Below are positions 40,613 through 49,128 of a stretch of DNA of 64,000 nucleotides, in pieces. Numbering within the stretch: position 1 is the stretch's first letter; each line of letters opens with the position of its first letter. Where the stretch lies: assembly GCF_046719735.1 (NCBI RefSeq), contig NZ_JAUTWQ010000005.1:1-64000 (forward strand), in the 5' to 3' direction. This stretch comes from Halobacillus_B rhizosphaerae (GTDB lineage: Bacteria > Bacillota > Bacilli > Bacillales > Halobacillaceae). The position numbers and the translations under genes are program-made. Under the pieces are notes generated by a model that did not search any database, had not been told where the DNA came from, and saw nothing but the letters and a program-made list of their open reading frames with translations.

Positions 40613-41854
40613 ATGGATAAACGTCGTGTAGTAATAACAGGGATGGGGGCGATTACCCCTGTTGGAAACACAGTAGAGAAAATGTGGCAGAGCATTAAGA
40701 CAGGACAATCCGGCGTAGGTGAAATTACCAAGGTGAACAAAGAGGATTATCCTGTAAGTGTAGCTGCAGAAGTGAAAGATTTCGATCCAACCGAATTTAT
40801 GGATCGAAAAGATGCAAGAAAAATGGATCCTTTTGTACAGTATGCGATGGCGGCCTCTCATATGGCTGTGAAAGATGCTGCATTGGAAATTACGGAAGAG
40901 AATGCTCCCAGAACGGGTGTATGGATCGGTTCAGGCATTGGCGGAATGGGAACTTATGAGTCCCAGTTTGAAACTTTCCAGAAGAAAGGCTATCGCCGAG
41001 TCAGCCCATTCTTTATTCCGATGATGATTCCAGATATGGCTGCTGGACAAGTTTCTATCTCCCTTGGGGCAAAAGGGATTAATTCCTGTACTGTCACCGC
41101 ATGTTCATCCGGAGCAAATTCCATTGGAGATGCATTTAATGCTATTCAACGTGGAGACGCTGATGTCATGATTGCAGGTGGAACTGAAGCCCCAATGAAC
41201 AAGATGTCTTTTGCTGGGTTTGCAGCAGCAAGAGCCCTTTCTCTTAATGAAGATCCCCGTACGGCAAGCCGTCCGTTCGATGCAAATCGCGATGGTTTTG
41301 TAATGGGCGAAGGGGCAGGAATTCTTGTTTTAGAGACTCTTGAATCAGCTAAAAAACGCGGAGCAAAAATTTATGGTGAATTAACTGGTTATGGCTCCAC
41401 AGGTGACGCTCACCACATCACTGCACCTGCACCGGAAGGAGAGGGAGCTGCCCGGGCTATGCAGCAGGCACTCGACCGAGCTGACTTGAAGGCAAGCGAT
41501 ATCGATTACCTTAATGCACATGGAACTTCGACGGATTTAAATGATAAATATGAAACCATTGCAGCCAAGACTGTATTTGGAGAGTATGCTTCAAGTCTTG
41601 CTATTTCTTCCACTAAGTCAATGACTGGACATTTACTGGGTGCCGCTGGTGCAATAGAATCCGTCATTTCTTTGAAGGCAATTAATGAAGGAATAATTCC
41701 ACCAACCATTAATTACGAAACTCCTGATCCGGAATGTGACCTTGATTATGTACCGAATGAAGCCCGTCTACAAGAAGTACGAACAGTTATGAGTAATTCA
41801 CTTGGATTTGGTGGACATAATGCTGCACTGATTTTTCAAAAGTATCAGGATTAA
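40613..41854 (+). CDS. fabF: beta-ketoacyl-ACP synthase II
   Basis: The 413-residue elongation condensing enzyme has its nucleophile C164 in VTACSSGAN and the two histidines in NAHGTSTDLND and KSMTGHLLGAAG. The C-terminal MSNSLGFGGHNAALIF is the usual FGGHN end. It extends acyl-ACP with malonyl-ACP. AAGGAGG precedes the ATG, 18 bases after the fabH stop, so both genes form one operon under the FapR-type promoter. The terminator that follows is shared with the convergent LCP gene. Confidence 0.95.
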   Translation: MDKRRVVITGMGAITPVGNTVEKMWQSIKTGQSGVGEITKVNKEDYPVSVAAEVKDFDPTEFMDRKDARKMDPFVQYAMAASHMAVKDAALEITEENAPRTGVWIGSGIGGMGTYESQFETFQKKGYRRVSPFFIPMMIPDMAAGQVSISLGAKGINSCTVTACSSGANSIGDAFNAIQRGDADVMIAGGTEAPMNKMSFAGFAAARALSLNEDPRTASRPFDANRDGFVMGEGAGILVLETLESAKKRGAKIYGELTGYGSTGDAHHITAPAPEGEGAARAMQQALDRADLKASDIDYLNAHGTSTDLNDKYETIAAKTVFGEYASSLAISSTKSMTGHLLGAAGAIESVISLKAINEGIIPPTINYETPDPECDLDYVPNEARLQEVRTVMSNSLGFGGHNAALIFQKYQD

Positions 41855-41908
41855 TAAAAAAGAGAGTACGGTAAAGAAATTTACTTCACGTCTCAAAATA
41901 ATATGAAT

Positions 41909-41954
41909 AAAGCGTCAAATCGAAGTGTTAAACTTTGATTTGACGCTTTTTTGT
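41909..41954. terminator. bidirectional terminator
   Basis: AAAGCGTCAAATC and GATTTGACGCTTTTTT form a perfect stem with a large loop between fabF and the convergent LCP gene. Confidence 0.85.
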
Positions 41955-41983
41955 GCAGCTATATTTTATAACGGCTTGATTTC

Positions 41984-43000
41984 TTAATTACTTGTATTGG
42001 AATCATCCTTAGTACCATTCAGGAAGTTCTGGATATCTTCCCTTGTTTGCTGTTCATTATGGGAAAGAACTAATCCTATTGGGTAAGGCTTACGAACGTT
42101 TTGGATGTTATCTTCTTCTGGAATCTTTGTCGTTTGAATATCGTCTACCGGGTTTAATAGAAAGTCCTTGGCAAGGGAAATAATTTTTCCTTTCCCCATA
42201 TTCGTGTCAACATAAGGTTGAATATTCCCTATCAAACGTGGGGCTTTTAAAATCCCGTTAAAAGATATTAATTCATCTTTCAGCAATTTAATAACCTTTT
42301 GCTGTCGCTCTACACGGCCAAAGTCTCCTTGACTATCATGTCTGAAACGCGCGTAGCCCAGTAATTCTTCTCCGTCTAGTTTTTGTTTTCCTTTTTTAAG
42401 ATCAAGATCGATGGTTCCAGCTCCATCCTTATATTTCATATCTTCTTCTACATTAACCGTTAATCCATTAGGAGCTAGAGTATTCGCGATTTGAACAAAC
42501 CCATTAAAATCTACTATTGAATAGTATTCTAAATCTACTCCGAAATTTTTTGAGATAGTCTGACGAAGCAGTTCAGGGCCACCAAAAGCAAAGGCAGCAT
42601 TTATCTTGTTGTATCCATGTCCAGGAATATCCACGTAAGTATCCCTCATAATTGATGCCATTTTCGCGGTATTGTTCTTCGTATCATATTGAGCAATGAT
42701 AATCGTATCTGACCTAGGAATTTCATTACCTCGCTGATCGACACCTAATAACAGTACTCTTACTTTCCCGTCTTCACCTTTAGCACCCTTAAAGTCATCT
42801 TTATATTTACTTGTGGTATCTTTCAGGCTGGATGCGTCATCGGAGCCGGAAAGATTACTCTTTGCTTCGTTTTTCCCCGCAATATATTCATAACCTGTAT
42901 ATCCTATAGCTAATAAAAAGAACAGGATTAAAAGAAATAGGAATAATTTACGTCTTCTTCTTTTCTTGCGGCTTTTTCGCGATTTGCGAGAAACAGCCAT
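41984..43000 (-). CDS. LytR-CpsA-Psr family wall-polymer ligase
   Basis: This 338-residue protein has a very basic cytoplasmic N-terminus (RKSRKSRKKRRRRK) and one membrane helix (about 17-38). The extracellular LCP domain shows VLLLGVDQRGNEIPRSDTIII and RFRHDSQGDFGRVERQQKV, whose Asp and Arg residues bind the lipid pyrophosphate. LCP enzymes attach teichoic acids or other anionic polymers to peptidoglycan. The first ATG touches AAAGG, so I start at the ATG three codons later. It could be a TagT, TagU or LytR paralogue. Confidence 0.88.
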   Translation of the reverse strand: MAVSRKSRKSRKKRRRRKLFLFLLILFFLLAIGYTGYEYIAGKNEAKSNLSGSDDASSLKDTTSKYKDDFKGAKGEDGKVRVLLLGVDQRGNEIPRSDTIIIAQYDTKNNTAKMASIMRDTYVDIPGHGYNKINAAFAFGGPELLRQTISKNFGVDLEYYSIVDFNGFVQIANTLAPNGLTVNVEEDMKYKDGAGTIDLDLKKGKQKLDGEELLGYARFRHDSQGDFGRVERQQKVIKLLKDELISFNGILKAPRLIGNIQPYVDTNMGKGKIISLAKDFLLNPVDDIQTTKIPEEDNIQNVRKPYPIGLVLSHNEQQTREDIQNFLNGTKDDSNTSN

Positions 43001-43161
43001 GTGAACCATCCTTTCTAACCCAAAACCTCTGCTAATTAATTTACCTTTTATTTGACCGCAAGTAAAGGGGGATGGTGTCAGAATCTATCGGACAGCAGAG
43101 AGAATGAACAAGCTCTTCTCAGCATACTAATAGAACAGGAGGACAAGCCGGAGGGATGCAT

Positions 43162-43362
43162 GTGTGGAAGTGGGTTTTATTCCTGACAGGATTTGGATTC
43201 TCGGTTGTTGGAGGAACTGTCACGATCGCTTATCTCAACCTCGTACCAGCCGGTTTGGGCTGGTGGGAGTTTCTAATTTTATTGCAGTCTCGAGTGGAAT
43301 GCTATTTATTTCCTTTAGGACTAATTATGATAACTTTGGCAATTATGCTTATGAAAAATTGA
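43162..43362 (+). CDS. small two-helix membrane protein
   Basis: From the GTG at 43162 the product is 66 residues with two helices (about 2-24 and 33-61) joined by NLVPAGLGWWEF. GGAGGG lies six bases before this GTG. The in-frame ATG at 43156 directly abuts the ribosome site and is less likely, though it cannot be excluded. The family is not recognised. It lies between the LCP gene (divergent) and yjbA, where B. subtilis has yjaZ and the app operon. Confidence 0.6.
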   Translation: MWKWVLFLTGFGFSVVGGTVTIAYLNLVPAGLGWWEFLILLQSRVECYLFPLGLIMITLAIMLMKN

Positions 43363-43454
43363 TTTATGTAAAATATGGTTTTAAAGAATAAAAAACCCAA
43401 CATTGGTCATAATGTAACCTAAAGAGAAGCTCTTAGTGAAAGTGAGGGTCAGAT

Positions 43455-44219
43455 ATGCTGTATATGCATGATCTATGGGTAAACTGGTTTGAAGGTGAAG
43501 AAAATGGTTACAATATTTGCCGGTTTCATGAATGGCGAAAAGAAGATGGGATTGAATTAATCGACCAAATTCCTCTCGTCCTAGTGGATGATGAACTATT
43601 TGATTTTATTGAAAACGATTTGCAGGACTTGCCGCTATCATTACTTCAGGATATTCATCGAAGAACGTATATGAAGAAAAACCAGGAAAGAATTACGGTG
43701 GAGTACGCCGCCGTGGTAACAAATGGGAAGGATGTGATTGTATTTGATACACTAGGATACACGCTTCCCGTGAAAAAAAGCCGTCTCATTCCACGCCAGG
43801 AAAGATTAGTGTTTGAAATGGTAGAGGGCAAAAAGCCCGAAAGTTTTAAGATAGAGTCTTCTTCTTTGAAAGAACATCATATTCTATCTTTAGAACCTGG
43901 CAGAATGTCTGGATTGACGAGGAGAGAGCGTCAGTTAAAACAATTACTAATGATGGCACTGGACCAGCTTAAGCATTCAGATCATCCCGAAGAGGTAAGG
44001 TACTGGCTGACCGAGTGGGATCCCGCGCAGTATCCATCTATTAAGCAAATGACTAATGAAGATGCATGGGCGCATTTATATGAAGGAACGATAAATGGAT
44101 GGGGCGTTCATCATGAAGATTTGTGTGAAAAACTTATTAAAGGGCAGCCTTTCTTTGAAACAATTTGGCAGGGAGAACATTCAGATGTTTCTACTCACCA
44201 TTTAAACAGCCAGAACTGA
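43455..44219 (+). CDS. yjbA: DUF3603 (YjbA-like) protein
   Basis: The 254-residue soluble protein begins MLYMHDLWVNWFEGEENGYNICRFHEWRKED, continues with VDDELFDFIENDLQDLPLSLL and contains WLTEWDPAQYPSIKQM. This matches YjbA (DUF3603) of B. subtilis, encoded directly before trpS there as here. Two in-frame ATGs, at 43455 and 43464, are possible starts, and GAGGGT favours the first. It has no known function. The stop codon lies inside the hairpin shared with trpS. Confidence 0.85.
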   Translation: MLYMHDLWVNWFEGEENGYNICRFHEWRKEDGIELIDQIPLVLVDDELFDFIENDLQDLPLSLLQDIHRRTYMKKNQERITVEYAAVVTNGKDVIVFDTLGYTLPVKKSRLIPRQERLVFEMVEGKKPESFKIESSSLKEHHILSLEPGRMSGLTRRERQLKQLLMMALDQLKHSDHPEEVRYWLTEWDPAQYPSIKQMTNEDAWAHLYEGTINGWGVHHEDLCEKLIKGQPFFETIWQGEHSDVSTHHLNSQN

Positions 44220-44240
44220 ATGATTTCAGTTCTGGCTGCT
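44208..44240. terminator. bidirectional terminator
   Basis: AGCCAGAACTGA and TCAGTTCTGGCT form a perfect stem containing the yjbA stop codon. It also ends the convergent trpS transcript. Confidence 0.85.
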
Positions 44241-44243
44241 TCT

Positions 44244-45245
44244 TTATTTTCTCTTCTTTTTTACTCTTCCAAGCCCCATAGCTTTTTTAGCTTTCTGTAA
44301 CATCTTGTTAGCAGTAAAGGAAGCTTTCTCGGCTCCTTTATCGAGAATTTCGTCGAGCTGATCGGAGTGGATGAGTTCTTCATATCGCTCTTGTATGGGT
44401 TTCAAAGTCTTTACTACAGCTTCAGCAACATCTTGTTTGAAATCGCCATAACCTTTATTTTTGTACTCCTCCTCTAATGAAGGAATTGATTTTCCAGTAC
44501 ATATCGAATAGATAGTTAATAAGTTAGCTACTCCTGGTTTATTTTCTTTATCATACTTTACAATTCCATCTGAATCCGTGACCGCGCTCTTAATTTTCTT
44601 GATAATTTTCTTTTCATCATCAAGCATGGAAATGAAAGATTTCTGGTTCTCATCTGATTTACTCATTTTCTTAGTAGGATCCTGCAGTGACATAATTCTT
44701 GCCCCTACTTTAGGAATACTTACTTCCGGAACGGTGAAGATGTCATTGAATTTAGAATTGAAGCGCTGGGCTAAATTTCTAGTTAATTCCAAATGCTGCT
44801 TCTGATCTTCCCCAACAGGAACAATATCGGTTTGATACAGCAGGATATCAGAAGCCATTAAAGGAGGGTAGGTAAGCAATCCCGCGGAGACCCCTTCTTT
44901 CCCCACAGTGGATTTATCCTTAAACTGAGTCATTCGCTCGAGTTCGCCAATATAACTGACGCACTGAAGCATCCAGCCGAGCTGGGTATGCGCAGAAACT
45001 TCTGATTGAATGAATAGGGTTGATTTGTCGGGATCAATCCCTGATGCCAAATATAACGCGGCTAGAGATCGAATGTTTTCGCGAAGCTTTAACCGATCCT
45101 GTGGGACGGTAATCGCATGCTCATCCACGATACAGAAGTAACAATTATCCTCTTCTTGTAAATCTACAAAGTGTTTCATTGCTCCAAGATAGTTCCCTAG
45201 AGTAAGAGTTCCGCTTGGCTGAATTCCTGAAAAAATAGTACTCAT
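44244..45245 (-). CDS. trpS: tryptophanyl-tRNA synthetase
   Basis: This 333-residue class I synthetase charges tRNA-Trp. It has the HIGH-equivalent PSGTLTLGNYLGA near residue 10, VGEDQKQHLELTRNLAQRFN near residue 145 and the KMSKS loop in DPTKKMSKSDENQ near residue 193. The C-terminus ends in a basic GRVKKKRK tail. GAGAGGTG precedes the ATG. The gene has a T-box leader with a tryptophan specifier codon, so it is induced when uncharged tRNA-Trp accumulates. Confidence 0.95.
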   Translation of the reverse strand: MSTIFSGIQPSGTLTLGNYLGAMKHFVDLQEEDNCYFCIVDEHAITVPQDRLKLRENIRSLAALYLASGIDPDKSTLFIQSEVSAHTQLGWMLQCVSYIGELERMTQFKDKSTVGKEGVSAGLLTYPPLMASDILLYQTDIVPVGEDQKQHLELTRNLAQRFNSKFNDIFTVPEVSIPKVGARIMSLQDPTKKMSKSDENQKSFISMLDDEKKIIKKIKSAVTDSDGIVKYDKENKPGVANLLTIYSICTGKSIPSLEEEYKNKGYGDFKQDVAEAVVKTLKPIQERYEELIHSDQLDEILDKGAEKASFTANKMLQKAKKAMGLGRVKKKRK

Positions 45246-45269
45246 CTACTTCACCTCTCTAAATTTTAA

Positions 45270-45511
45270 TACAAAAAAAATTCACCCGAACCTCCAATAT
45301 GGAAGGGACGAATGAACCGCGGTGCCACCCTGATTACTTTTAATAGTAAAAAGTCAACTTGTTTCGTTAACGCCGAATTACGCCGATAGGAAGCTCAGAA
45401 GGCCCAATTCCTATTATCCGCTTCAGCTGTTTTCACCGGCCACAGCCTCTCTGATTTGAAGACCTGGATAAAAGTACTTTTCTTCTTCAACGCTTTTAAT
45501 ATTAGTTTGAT
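45270..45511 (-). ncRNA. T-box riboswitch (tryptophan) of trpS
   Basis: The minus-strand leader contains the T-box sequence AGGGTGGCACCGCG (45318-45331), which pairs with the acceptor end of uncharged tRNA. In Stem I a bulge holds the specifier TGG (45404-45406, in GAATTGGGCC) between arms AATAGGAA and TTCCTATC. A terminator with arms around ATATT and a run of eight T (about 45273-45307) precedes the trpS ribosome site. The T-box sequence can form the alternative antiterminator. Confidence 0.92.
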
Positions 45512-45518
45512 CTTTAAA

Positions 45519-45547
45519 ATTATATAAGAAAGCTGACGATGATGCAA
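45519..45547 (-). promoter_or_regulatory. SigA promoter of trpS
   Basis: On the minus strand TTGCAT (45542-45547), a 17-base spacer and a perfect TATAAT (45519-45524) precede the T-box leader. The -35 lies directly after the stop codon of the upstream DUF3899 gene. Confidence 0.75.
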
Positions 45548-45551
45548 ACAA

Positions 45552-45941
45552 CTATGCTTTATAGTAAAGAGCAAGTAAACCGAGCAGACCTACTGATAAT
45601 GTAATGCCTTGGAACATAAAGAACTTGAGCCATGTACTATTAATAGTTTGAGAAGGAAGAGGCTTCTTCTCCCATTCGTCCATATAATCCCTGTTTTTAG
45701 CGAGTTTTCCGTGAAATCGTCTGAAACTGTAAGTGACGGCATCAAAAAAACCTCCGCGAATGACCAGCATCAGCAATCCTACAAACAAATAGAAGTAGGC
45801 AATGTAAAACAGTTGATTAATGTAATTAAAAAGATCATAGGCAGGTGCCCAGATAAAGAAAAACAAGGTTGTAATCAATAAGTTGAATATAATCATAAAC
45901 CACTTATTTTTAAAAAGAGCCACGATCTTTCCACCTTTCAT
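45552..45941 (-). CDS. DUF3899 membrane protein
   Basis: The 129-residue protein has three membrane helices (about 15-33, 43-63 and 105-126). The cytoplasmic segment FFDAVTYSFRRFHGKLAKN between the second and third is the DUF3899 landmark. The function is not known. The start could be the ATG at 45941 (GGGAG upstream) or a GTG at 45923 (AGGTGG upstream), and both ribosome sites are plausible. Transcription could read through into the trpS promoter region, as no terminator is visible between them. Confidence 0.75.
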   Translation of the reverse strand: MKGGKIVALFKNKWFMIIFNLLITTLFFFIWAPAYDLFNYINQLFYIAYFYLFVGLLMLVIRGGFFDAVTYSFRRFHGKLAKNRDYMDEWEKKPLPSQTINSTWLKFFMFQGITLSVGLLGLLALYYKA

Positions 45942-46330
45942 AAAAATCTCCCAACTATTATACCATGATTTTGAATATTGAGGTATTGTAAAACCTATTA
46001 ATAAACAGAAAATTCTGGAATGACAAAAAAATGAATGTAATATTCACTCACTTTAATAGATAAACGCGTTAAAAGGTTGATATGATAAGGTTTATGTTTG
46101 TTTTTTATACAATATCCTTCATATTTAATTAAAATAGAACCTATTTCTTTGTAAAATAAACTAGGTAATAAGTCTCATTTTATGTCATCGAAAAGTAACA
46201 ATGATGGGCTTTAATCTAGTTTTATGAAAAATATTTAATGCAAAATAGTTAGAAAACTTGTATAATTCGATATGTGGACAACCTGTCCGCGATAAAATTT
46301 AGAAAATCATTAGGGGAGGTCATTTTCTAC
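45942..46330. other. long AT-rich gap upstream of the opp operon
   Basis: These 389 bases hold no gene I can support. A TATAAT at 46261-46266 is a candidate oppA -10 but lacks a good -35. The sequence AATAAACAGAAAATT (46000-46014) matches the CodY consensus AATTTTCWGAAAATT at 12 of 15 positions, which is weak but notable before a peptide transporter. The oppA ribosome site GGGGAGG is at 46313-46319. Confidence 0.4.
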
Positions 46331-48016
46331 ATGAAAAAGACAAATTGGTTACTGCTAGTACTCGCACTAGTACTTAGCATGTTCCTTGCTGCATGTTCTG
46401 GCGGCGGAGATAGCTCAAGCTCTGACGACAGCAACAGCGGGGATGATAATAGTTCTTCAGACGCTTCTGGAGACAGCAAACAAGTACTTAATATTATGGA
46501 CACAGCTGAAATTCCTACAATGGATGCTTCACTTGCAACTGATACCGTTGCCTTCCAATGGCTGGGTTCAACTACAGACGGACTTTATCGTCTAGGCAAA
46601 GATGCAAAAGCTGAGCCTGGAATTGCAAAATCTAATGACGTAAGTGATGACGGTCTTACATGGACATTCCATTTACGTGATGATGCTAAATGGTCTAATG
46701 GCGACCCGGTAACAGCTAACGACTTTGTATACGCTTGGCAGCGTGCTGTAAACCCGGATACTGGATCTGAGTATGGTCCTTACATGATGGGCGGCGTTAT
46801 TAAAAACGCTGAAGCTATTGCTAACGGAGACAAGCCAGTAGATGAGCTTGGCGTTGAAGCAAAAGACGATACTACATTTGTAGTTACTCTTGAAAAGCCA
46901 ATTCCTTACTTCAAATCTCTAACTACTTTCGGAACATTCCTACCATTAAACAAGAAATTTGTTGAAGAAAAAGGCGACAAATATGCACTGGAAGCGGACA
47001 CTCTTCTTTCAAACGGTCCTTTCAAAATTACTGAATGGAATCATGGTGAAGGCTGGACGCTAGAAAAGAACGAAGATTACTGGGATGCAGAAAACGTTAA
47101 ACTTAAAAAGATTAACGTTAAAGTTGTAAAAGATACTGCTACTGGTGTAAACCTTTATGAAACAGGTCAAGTTGACCGTACAAATCTATCTGCAGAATTT
47201 GTAGATCAGTATCGTTCTTCAGATGACTACAAGATTAAAGAAGAACCAACCTTGTTCTATTTGAAAATTAACCAAACAGCTAACGACATTCTAGGAAATG
47301 TTAAAGCACGTAAAGCTATGCAAATGGTTATTGACCGTAAGAGTATGGTTGACGTAATTCTTAATAACGGTTCTATTCCTGCTGTAGGTGACGTTCCTAA
47401 GAACTTCGTTAAAGATCCAGAATCTGGTGATGACTTCCGTGATGTTAACGGAGATCTAGTAACTTATGATGTGGATAAAGCTAAAAAACTTTGGAACGAA
47501 GCTAAAAAAGAAGTAGGAAAAGATTCATTTGAAATCGAGTATCTTGGCGGCGACACTGAAACTGCGAAGAACATGGATGCTTACATTAAAGATCAGCTTG
47601 AACAATTAGATGGTCTTACAATTAAAGTAACTTCTGTACCATTTAAAGAGCGTCTGAAACGTGATACTGCTATGGATTATCAGCTTCAGAATTCCGGTTG
47701 GGGTCCTGACTACATTGATCCAAATACCTTCTTAAATATGTGGGTAACGGATGGTGGAAACAACATGACTGGTTACTCCAGCGAAAAATATGACAACCTT
47801 ATCAAGCAAGCTAATGATGAGTATGCTCTTGAACCAGAAAAACGTTTCCAAAACTTCTTGAAAGCTGAAAAAATGCTAATCCAAGATGACGCTGTACTAG
47901 TACCGCTTTATCAGCGTGCACTTGCACAACTTTGGAAACCTTATGTTAAAGATGTTCAAGTTAACCCAATGGGGGCAGACTATAGCTACAAATACGCTTA
48001 TATTGAAGGTAAATAA
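46331..48016 (+). CDS. oppA: oligopeptide-binding lipoprotein
   Basis: The 561-residue protein has a lipoprotein signal ending in FLAAC (cysteine at residue 22) and a Ser/Asp-rich linker. The family 5 solute-binding fold follows, with LGSTTDGLYRLGKDAKAEPGIAKS, LTWTFHLRDDAKWSNGDPVTANDFVYAWQR (the SBP_bac_5 signature) and LQNSGWGPDYIDPNTFLNMW. It binds peptides outside the membrane for OppBCDF. The ATG at 46331 follows GGGGAGG. The longer frame has no ribosome site. A hairpin after it may reduce readthrough into oppB. Confidence 0.92.
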   Translation: MKKTNWLLLVLALVLSMFLAACSGGGDSSSSDDSNSGDDNSSSDASGDSKQVLNIMDTAEIPTMDASLATDTVAFQWLGSTTDGLYRLGKDAKAEPGIAKSNDVSDDGLTWTFHLRDDAKWSNGDPVTANDFVYAWQRAVNPDTGSEYGPYMMGGVIKNAEAIANGDKPVDELGVEAKDDTTFVVTLEKPIPYFKSLTTFGTFLPLNKKFVEEKGDKYALEADTLLSNGPFKITEWNHGEGWTLEKNEDYWDAENVKLKKINVKVVKDTATGVNLYETGQVDRTNLSAEFVDQYRSSDDYKIKEEPTLFYLKINQTANDILGNVKARKAMQMVIDRKSMVDVILNNGSIPAVGDVPKNFVKDPESGDDFRDVNGDLVTYDVDKAKKLWNEAKKEVGKDSFEIEYLGGDTETAKNMDAYIKDQLEQLDGLTIKVTSVPFKERLKRDTAMDYQLQNSGWGPDYIDPNTFLNMWVTDGGNNMTGYSSEKYDNLIKQANDEYALEPEKRFQNFLKAEKMLIQDDAVLVPLYQRALAQLWKPYVKDVQVNPMGADYSYKYAYIEGK

Positions 48017-48060
48017 TTACCATTTGAACCTTTTCGAATTAAATATAGGCTGACTTAATA

Positions 48061-48107
48061 GGGGAGAGAGTATATAGCCATCTAGCTGGCGTATGCTCTC
48101 TTTTTCC
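48061..48107 (+). terminator. partial terminator between oppA and oppB
   Basis: GAGAGTATA-AGCCA and TGGC-TATGCTCTC form a long imperfect stem followed by TTTTT. It would let only part of the transcripts continue, giving more binding protein than permease. Confidence 0.75.
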
Positions 48108-48195
48108 CTGTAAACAAAGTTTTCTAATAATAGACAAATTTCTGTCATTTCAATAAACTATAGGTAAGGGTTTAAATTTAATAGGAGGTGTGGAG

Positions 48196-49122
48196 ATGAC
48201 TCGTTATATAATTCAAAGACTAATCTACATGATTATAACGATGTTCTTAATTGCTACATTTACGTTTTTCTTAATGAAGTTCCTGCCAGGTACTCCTCTG
48301 ACAGCTGCAGATAAGCTATCAGAAGCTCAACAAGCTATTGTATTAGAGAAGTATGGCTTGAATGATCCTGTTCCTGTTCAATACTTTGACTACATTACCG
48401 GCTTGTTCCAAGGAGATTTAGGGATTTCTTTCCAGTTTGATAATCGTGAAGTTTCCACGATCATCATGGAACGCATGGGACCCTCACTTCAGTTAGGTTT
48501 CCAGGCAATGCTTATAGGAACAATTTTTGGTATGCTGCTTGGATTAGTTTCCGCAATTTATCACAATGGTTTCTTAGACTATGGTTCTGTATTTCTTGCG
48601 GTAATTGGTAAATCAATTCCTTCGTTTGTGTTTGCTGGAATTTTGCAATACTTTATCGCTGTAAAGTTAGGCTGGTTCCCAGTTGCATTGTGGGAAGGCT
48701 GGGAATACTCTGTCTTACCAACGGTCGCGTTGGCCATCTTCCCAATTGCAGTTGCAGCCCGCTTTATGAGAACAGAAATGCTCGAAGTATTGGGATCCGA
48801 TTACATTACTACTGCCCGTGCTAAGGGTGTAAACAAATTTGGTGTCGTATTTAAGCACGGTGTCCGTAATGCTTTGATACCTCTTGTAACGGTACTTGGG
48901 CCATTGGCAGTAAGTTTGATGACGGGTACATTGGTTATAGAAAACATCTTTGCTGTACCAGGGATTGGTGAGCAGTTCGTAAAAGCGATTAATACTAATG
49001 ATTTTCCTATTATTATGGGTACTACGTTATTACTTGCTTTCCTTTTCATCTTCATCATCCTGGTCATTGACTTGCTATACGGTGTCATTGATCCTAGAAT
49101 CCGACTTGCAGAAGGAGAGTAG
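48196..49122 (+). CDS. oppB: oligopeptide ABC transporter permease B
   Basis: The 308-residue permease has six membrane helices, starting with a short cytoplasmic end TRYIIQRLIYMIITMFLIATFTFFLMKFLPGTPL. The coupling loop is DYITTARAKGVNKFGVVFKHGVRNALIPL (EAA type). It forms the channel with OppC. AGGAGG lies seven bases before the ATG at 48196. The GTG two codons upstream is too close. The oppA-oppB gap of 179 bases holds a hairpin. Confidence 0.92.
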   Translation: MTRYIIQRLIYMIITMFLIATFTFFLMKFLPGTPLTAADKLSEAQQAIVLEKYGLNDPVPVQYFDYITGLFQGDLGISFQFDNREVSTIIMERMGPSLQLGFQAMLIGTIFGMLLGLVSAIYHNGFLDYGSVFLAVIGKSIPSFVFAGILQYFIAVKLGWFPVALWEGWEYSVLPTVALAIFPIAVAARFMRTEMLEVLGSDYITTARAKGVNKFGVVFKHGVRNALIPLVTVLGPLAVSLMTGTLVIENIFAVPGIGEQFVKAINTNDFPIIMGTTLLLAFLFIFIILVIDLLYGVIDPRIRLAEGE

Positions 49123-49128
49123 TCATTT

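Noticed and set aside
46000..46014. CodY-like sequence AATAAACAGAAAATT before oppA
   Set aside because: It matches at only 12 of 15 positions and lies over 250 bases from the likely oppA promoter, so I mention it but do not call it a site.
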